A stretch of 64,000 nucleotides of DNA from Haematococcus lacustris (taxonomy: Eukaryota > Chlorophyta > Chlorophyceae > Chlamydomonadales > Haematococcaceae), in NCBI GenBank assembly GCA_030144725.1, contig JASKMD010000016.1:3093567-3157566 (forward strand). The letters are read 5' to 3'. Made by a program: the position numbers and the translations under genes. The notes under the pieces were generated by a model that did no database searches, was not told where the DNA came from, and saw only the letters and a list, made by a program, of their open reading frames with translations. Shown piece by piece: positions 60,910 to 64,000 of this stretch (positions within the stretch are counted from its first letter, which is position 1; every line of letters begins with the position of its first letter).

Positions 60910-62425
60910 TTACAAAGAAAGTCGCTGAACCACAGCCTCACGTACAGCAGCCCCATGAGCACGCCTCCTTAGTAGAGGTGGTGGGTGCTCCGAGCCAAAG
61001 GCTCCTGGTACCATCAACTCACGCACCGCCTCAGCCTCCTCATCACCCTCATGCACTTGCACAACATTTTGGAACATAGCATTGTATGCCTGCAAAAGTG
61101 CCTGCAACTCTTCATCCTCCACGGGGGGGGGGCTCTGCACGCACCTCTACAATGTTGTGAAGTATGAAACAAGCCATGATCATGGTGCTGACATAGGGCA
61201 GGGTGACATCATTCTCACGTAGCAAGACTCTCCACCTCATCTTCAACCTTCCAAAGGCACGCTCAACTTTTGTTAGAGTATAGCCGGGACAGCAGGATAC
61301 ATGGCTGACTATACGAGATTCTGCGATTAGTAGCTGACGGAACAGCTGAGTAACGGCAATACTAGTGGCCTGCGTACTCTTGAGAGAAGACGCTTGACCG
61401 GACGGGTGATTCCAGGAGACGACTTGCAGACGGAACTGCACGGAGGTGACTGGTGCTTTGTTCTGGGAAGCTCCAAGTACTTACAATAAGCAATGCTAGA
61501 CATTAAATCAGCAAAGATCCACTAACAACTGACAGAAGATACTTTAAGTAAAATCCCGCATGCAACACAAGATCTATCATGCAGGGCTGGAAAGACCTGC
61601 AGGCGCATTCAAAGATCATGCAAACTAGGTTCAAAGCAGCACTGTAACAACTTTACTGCGGGCACGGCTGTGCAGGGTGTTGTACCGTGCTTTGTTGGGG
61701 CACCTGTTGGCTAGGTTATCCTTGTAAGCTGGCAACACAAATGTACTACAGGCATATGCCGAGTCCGCAAGGATAGACATAGGCATTGTTGTACCTTGCA
61801 CTGGCATCCTGGCAGACCACAAGAACTGACCCACAACACCTTGCAACCCCATGCCCAATCTGCTCTCAGCAAAGGCACGGGCATCATGCACGCTTCCTGC
61901 GTTGCCAACCTCCACAGCAATCCACAGCCCATCACCATTGCACACAGCCTGCACATTGAATGAGCAAAAGCCCTTCCTGTTGTACAATGACTGCAGACCA
62001 AGGTCCTTGACAGCAACGTGTGTGCCATCCACAGCAGCAAAGCATTGTGGTAGACCATCACCCGCAGTCATGAAGGCTGAGGCACTGAGAGTGAGTTCCT
62101 CTACAGTGGTGGGCATACGGATCATCCCGTACAAGAGGACGGCGCTGTAAAATGGCAATGACCGGGGCCTGACAGTCCAACGCCTTCTGCGATTTATTTG
62201 CAGGTGATGCGACGATAGTTAGGACAAGTAGGTACTGACAACATGTTGGACATGTGGCTGCGGCATCCTACCGTACTGGTGGGCGCCCTTGCGCAAGCAC
62301 AACCATGACCATAAGGTCTTCGAACTCTCGCCGTCGTCGGTCATCATCAGCAATCTCATCTTCGCGAAGACGCTCCCACTCCTCCTCCTCTAGCGCATCA
62401 GCTTCTGCGTCCCTATCCAGCCTTA
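60910..62425 (-). pseudogene. Harbinger (HARBI1-type, DDE_Tnp_4) transposase, internally deleted
   Basis: The main exon is 61657-62144: CFAAVDGTHVAVKD (first Asp), SLYNRKGFCSFNVQAVCNGD, IAVEVGNAGSVHDARAFAES and ILADSAYACSTF (second Asp). The intron (donor CGCA|GTAAAG) leads to 61266: IERAFGRLKMRWRVLLREN (catalytic Glu), YVSTMIMACFILHNIVE. A run of ten C after that shifts the frame by one; the other frame continues VEDEELQALLQAYNAMF to a stop at 60910. An upstream piece (62277-62425) has RDAEADALEEEEWERLREDE. The helix-turn-helix segment normally between this piece and the DDE core is missing and phases do not match, so the gene is probably dead although all three catalytic residues remain. 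Confidence 0.8.
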
Positions 62426-62545
62426 TCCAGCCTTACACCACTAGCCGCCCGTCAGCGAAGCCAGCCAACTAAAGCGCGACAGTTTACCAGATAACCGCCA
62501 ACGACATCGAATATCGAAAAACGAATCGAGTGCGAACCGGGCCTA

Positions 62546-62742
62546 GATAATGGAGTCGCCTGGGTCGTTTCAGGTGGTTGAAAAAGGCTCGGTCTCGGCC
62601 CTGGCGCGGGACAGCTCTCGACCTCAGCCAGCGGCCACGTCGCTACGCTCCGTGTCCGCTGGCTTCGGTCTCGAGCTGCCCCGCGCCAGGGCCTCGACCT
62701 CGCCTTTTTAAACCGCCTAAAACGACCCGCGACACCATTATC
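62546..62742. mobile_element. Fold-back hairpin element (about 93-bp arms, 11-base loop)
   Basis: The left arm (GATAATGGAGTCGCCTGGG ... CAGCCAGCGGCCACG) is complementary to the right arm (CGTGTCCGCTGGCTTCGG ... GCGACACCATTATC) over nearly all its length, with a few mismatches and two single-base bulges, and a loop near 62639-62649. TA flanks both ends. It directly abuts the Harbinger target duplication. No coding capacity. Confidence 0.8.
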
Positions 62743-64000
62743 TACTACATAATGGTTTCAAAACCCGAACCTGGCCCATCATCAATATCATTATCACCAC
62801 CTCACATTTATCTCCCTTTCCTACCTGCGACGCGCTTACCTGCCCTCCTGCCCTTCCGCCCAATTGCATGGAGCCATTCACTCTCAGAGACATTTGAGGC
62901 CGTCTTCCTTGGGCGCAACAGTGGCGATCCTAGCTCCGACACTATAACAGCTGAGTGATGGGATCATTGTCACAGTCAGCGTAACGTGACTGTTGCCCTG
63001 CCCTGTCCCAATGATCTGTACAGCCAGTACAGCCAGAACAGGCTTGCAGCTGAGCTGTACCACTCTCGCTTGAGCGCGAGGCCATGGATGATGCCATCCA
63101 GGCTCCACCAGCTACATGCATTGTCTGGCTACAAACTGCTTTTTTGTGAGGTTCTGGGGAGCTAAGGGGGCAAGGTAGACGCCATCTTACTTAAGTGCTC
63201 CTAATGCGATTCTGGGCAGCCTGTCACAACACACAAGGTGACCGGACATAATGCGTAACAAGGGCGGGTGCCTCTCATGTTGTTAACTCCTTAGCCAGAT
63301 TAGGCGCAATTGTGGCGTTGTGCGCAGACTACATCTCTAGTTTAGGTGTTGTGGCGAGGGCTGATCATTGGTGCATGTTGATTGGTTCCTTGATGCTGAT
63401 TGGCCGTGCTGACTAAGACGGCAGTTACATTACCCTGGATCTCCACACTTGCTAGGCACTTAAGGACTGAGTTGCTGCTGCTTCAGCAGCTTGAGATACC
63501 TCATTGTAACCCGCCAGCCTACCAAGCGGTCGAGGCACTCCCCAAGCCCAAGTCGTAAAGGGAACCGTGTGGATTGAGCCCACGTCTTTCCTGTCCCCCT
63601 GCCCCGTCTGCAACATCAGAGGGCCAGCTAGGGCGGACGAAACACTGCCTAAGCCTGGTCCCAGCGCATGCTTACAGCGCGACAAGCCCCTTCACAACAG
63701 GTAGCGACCGGTGATATGTCTCTGCAATGCTGCGGCCAGGGCGGCCAGGTAGACGCCAGCCGTTCATGATGCTGGCTCCCAGGCAGCTGGTGTGGCGCGG
63801 CAACAGCCCCCTGCAGGTCCAAGGTACCAGGCAAGCAATGCAAGACGGAGAGCTATGAGCAGCTGGGAGGTTACAAGAGACTAGAAAGTGCCAGCGCAGC
63901 CGCCAGCAATTGTAGCGGTCTCCTATTAGGGGTCGTTTTCTGACAGTTGGGACCACCTGACTCGGGGGCTGGCATGGCCTTTGGCAAGATTATAGTTGCA
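62743..64000. other. Right edge, no supported gene
   Basis: Several short ORFs on both strands, none with a recognisable domain. Two inverted CCAAT words (GATTGGTTCC near 63380 and GATTGGCC near 63399) could belong to a promoter of a gene further right, which is speculation. Minus-strand ORFs at 63452-63956 are not called. Confidence 0.4.

Larger units (their letters stand above)
54594..62543. mobile_element. Harbinger-type DNA transposon, 7,950 bp, with 17-bp TIRs and TAG target duplication
   Basis: GGCCCGGTTCGCACTCG at 54594-54610 is perfectly inverted at 62527-62543. TAG flanks both ends (54591-54593 and 62544-62546), the 3-bp duplication expected of PIF/Harbinger elements. A DDE transposase of the HARBI1 type lies on the minus strand near the right end (60910-62425), and a plus-strand Q/S/A-rich ORF (60264-60823) may be the remnant of the usual companion gene. 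The middle holds two 1.7-kb arms in inverted orientation, a 220-bp satellite and a second introner- or SINE-like insertion. Confidence 0.85.

Noticed and set aside
63452..63956. Minus-strand ORFs at the right edge as a gene
   Set aside because: Overlapping short frames without any recognisable motif or splice pattern.

Overview
The window looks like nuclear DNA of a green alga. Reasons: intron-dense genes with short exons, a lumen-targeted D1-type C-terminal processing protease, a plant-type glutamate-cysteine ligase, TGTAA motifs downstream of a stop codon, and CAG/CTG- and G-rich introns. A chlorophycean alga is likely; Haematococcus is a guess from general resemblance, not from a search. 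Gene models were spliced by hand from GT-AG (sometimes GC-AG) junctions that keep the frame and match the known family.

Left part (1-35.6 kb) holds the conserved host genes: the N-terminal half of coatomer gamma (minus, 1-1916, runs off the left edge); a small membrane-anchored coiled-coil protein (minus, 4609-7623) whose large intron carries Fanzor-like remnants; a CtpA protease (minus, 8986-14388, 12 exons); a PPWD1/CYP71 WD40-cyclophilin (plus, 15481-27079, 20 exons), divergent from CtpA; and a glutamate-cysteine ligase (plus, 30098-35574, 11 exons) with about 438 uninterrupted CTG units in one intron. A broken Fanzor-like gene (copy B) lies between the last two.

Middle part (36.8-45.4 kb) is a repeat-driven segment: a nearly full-length Fanzor-like gene (copy C), then a tandemly duplicated unit made of coiled-coil exons, a kilobase-scale pentanucleotide array inside an intron (CCCAG in unit 1, CCCCG in unit 2) and a fused Fanzor C-terminal fragment (copies D and E). 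A 500-base N gap follows, then the first exons of an expansin-like gene.

Right part (48.7-64 kb) is a transposon graveyard: a hAT-like remnant, a copia Gag-protease ORF without reverse transcriptase flanked by a perfect 239-bp direct repeat, another Fanzor-like copy (F), a short MITE, a 7.95-kb Harbinger element with 17-bp inverted ends, a TAG target duplication and a 1.7-kb internal inverted repeat, and a fold-back hairpin element.

The strongest lead is the Fanzor-like (eukaryotic TnpB-type, RuvC RNA-guided nuclease) family. Several copies share a conserved noncoding 3' tail that ends at one fixed point, as expected for an omega-RNA-like guide scaffold, and three copies have independently grown hexanucleotide arrays in the same intron. 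Also notable are two copies of an 83-96 bp insertion with 13-15 bp target duplications and splice-site-like ends (introner or SINE).
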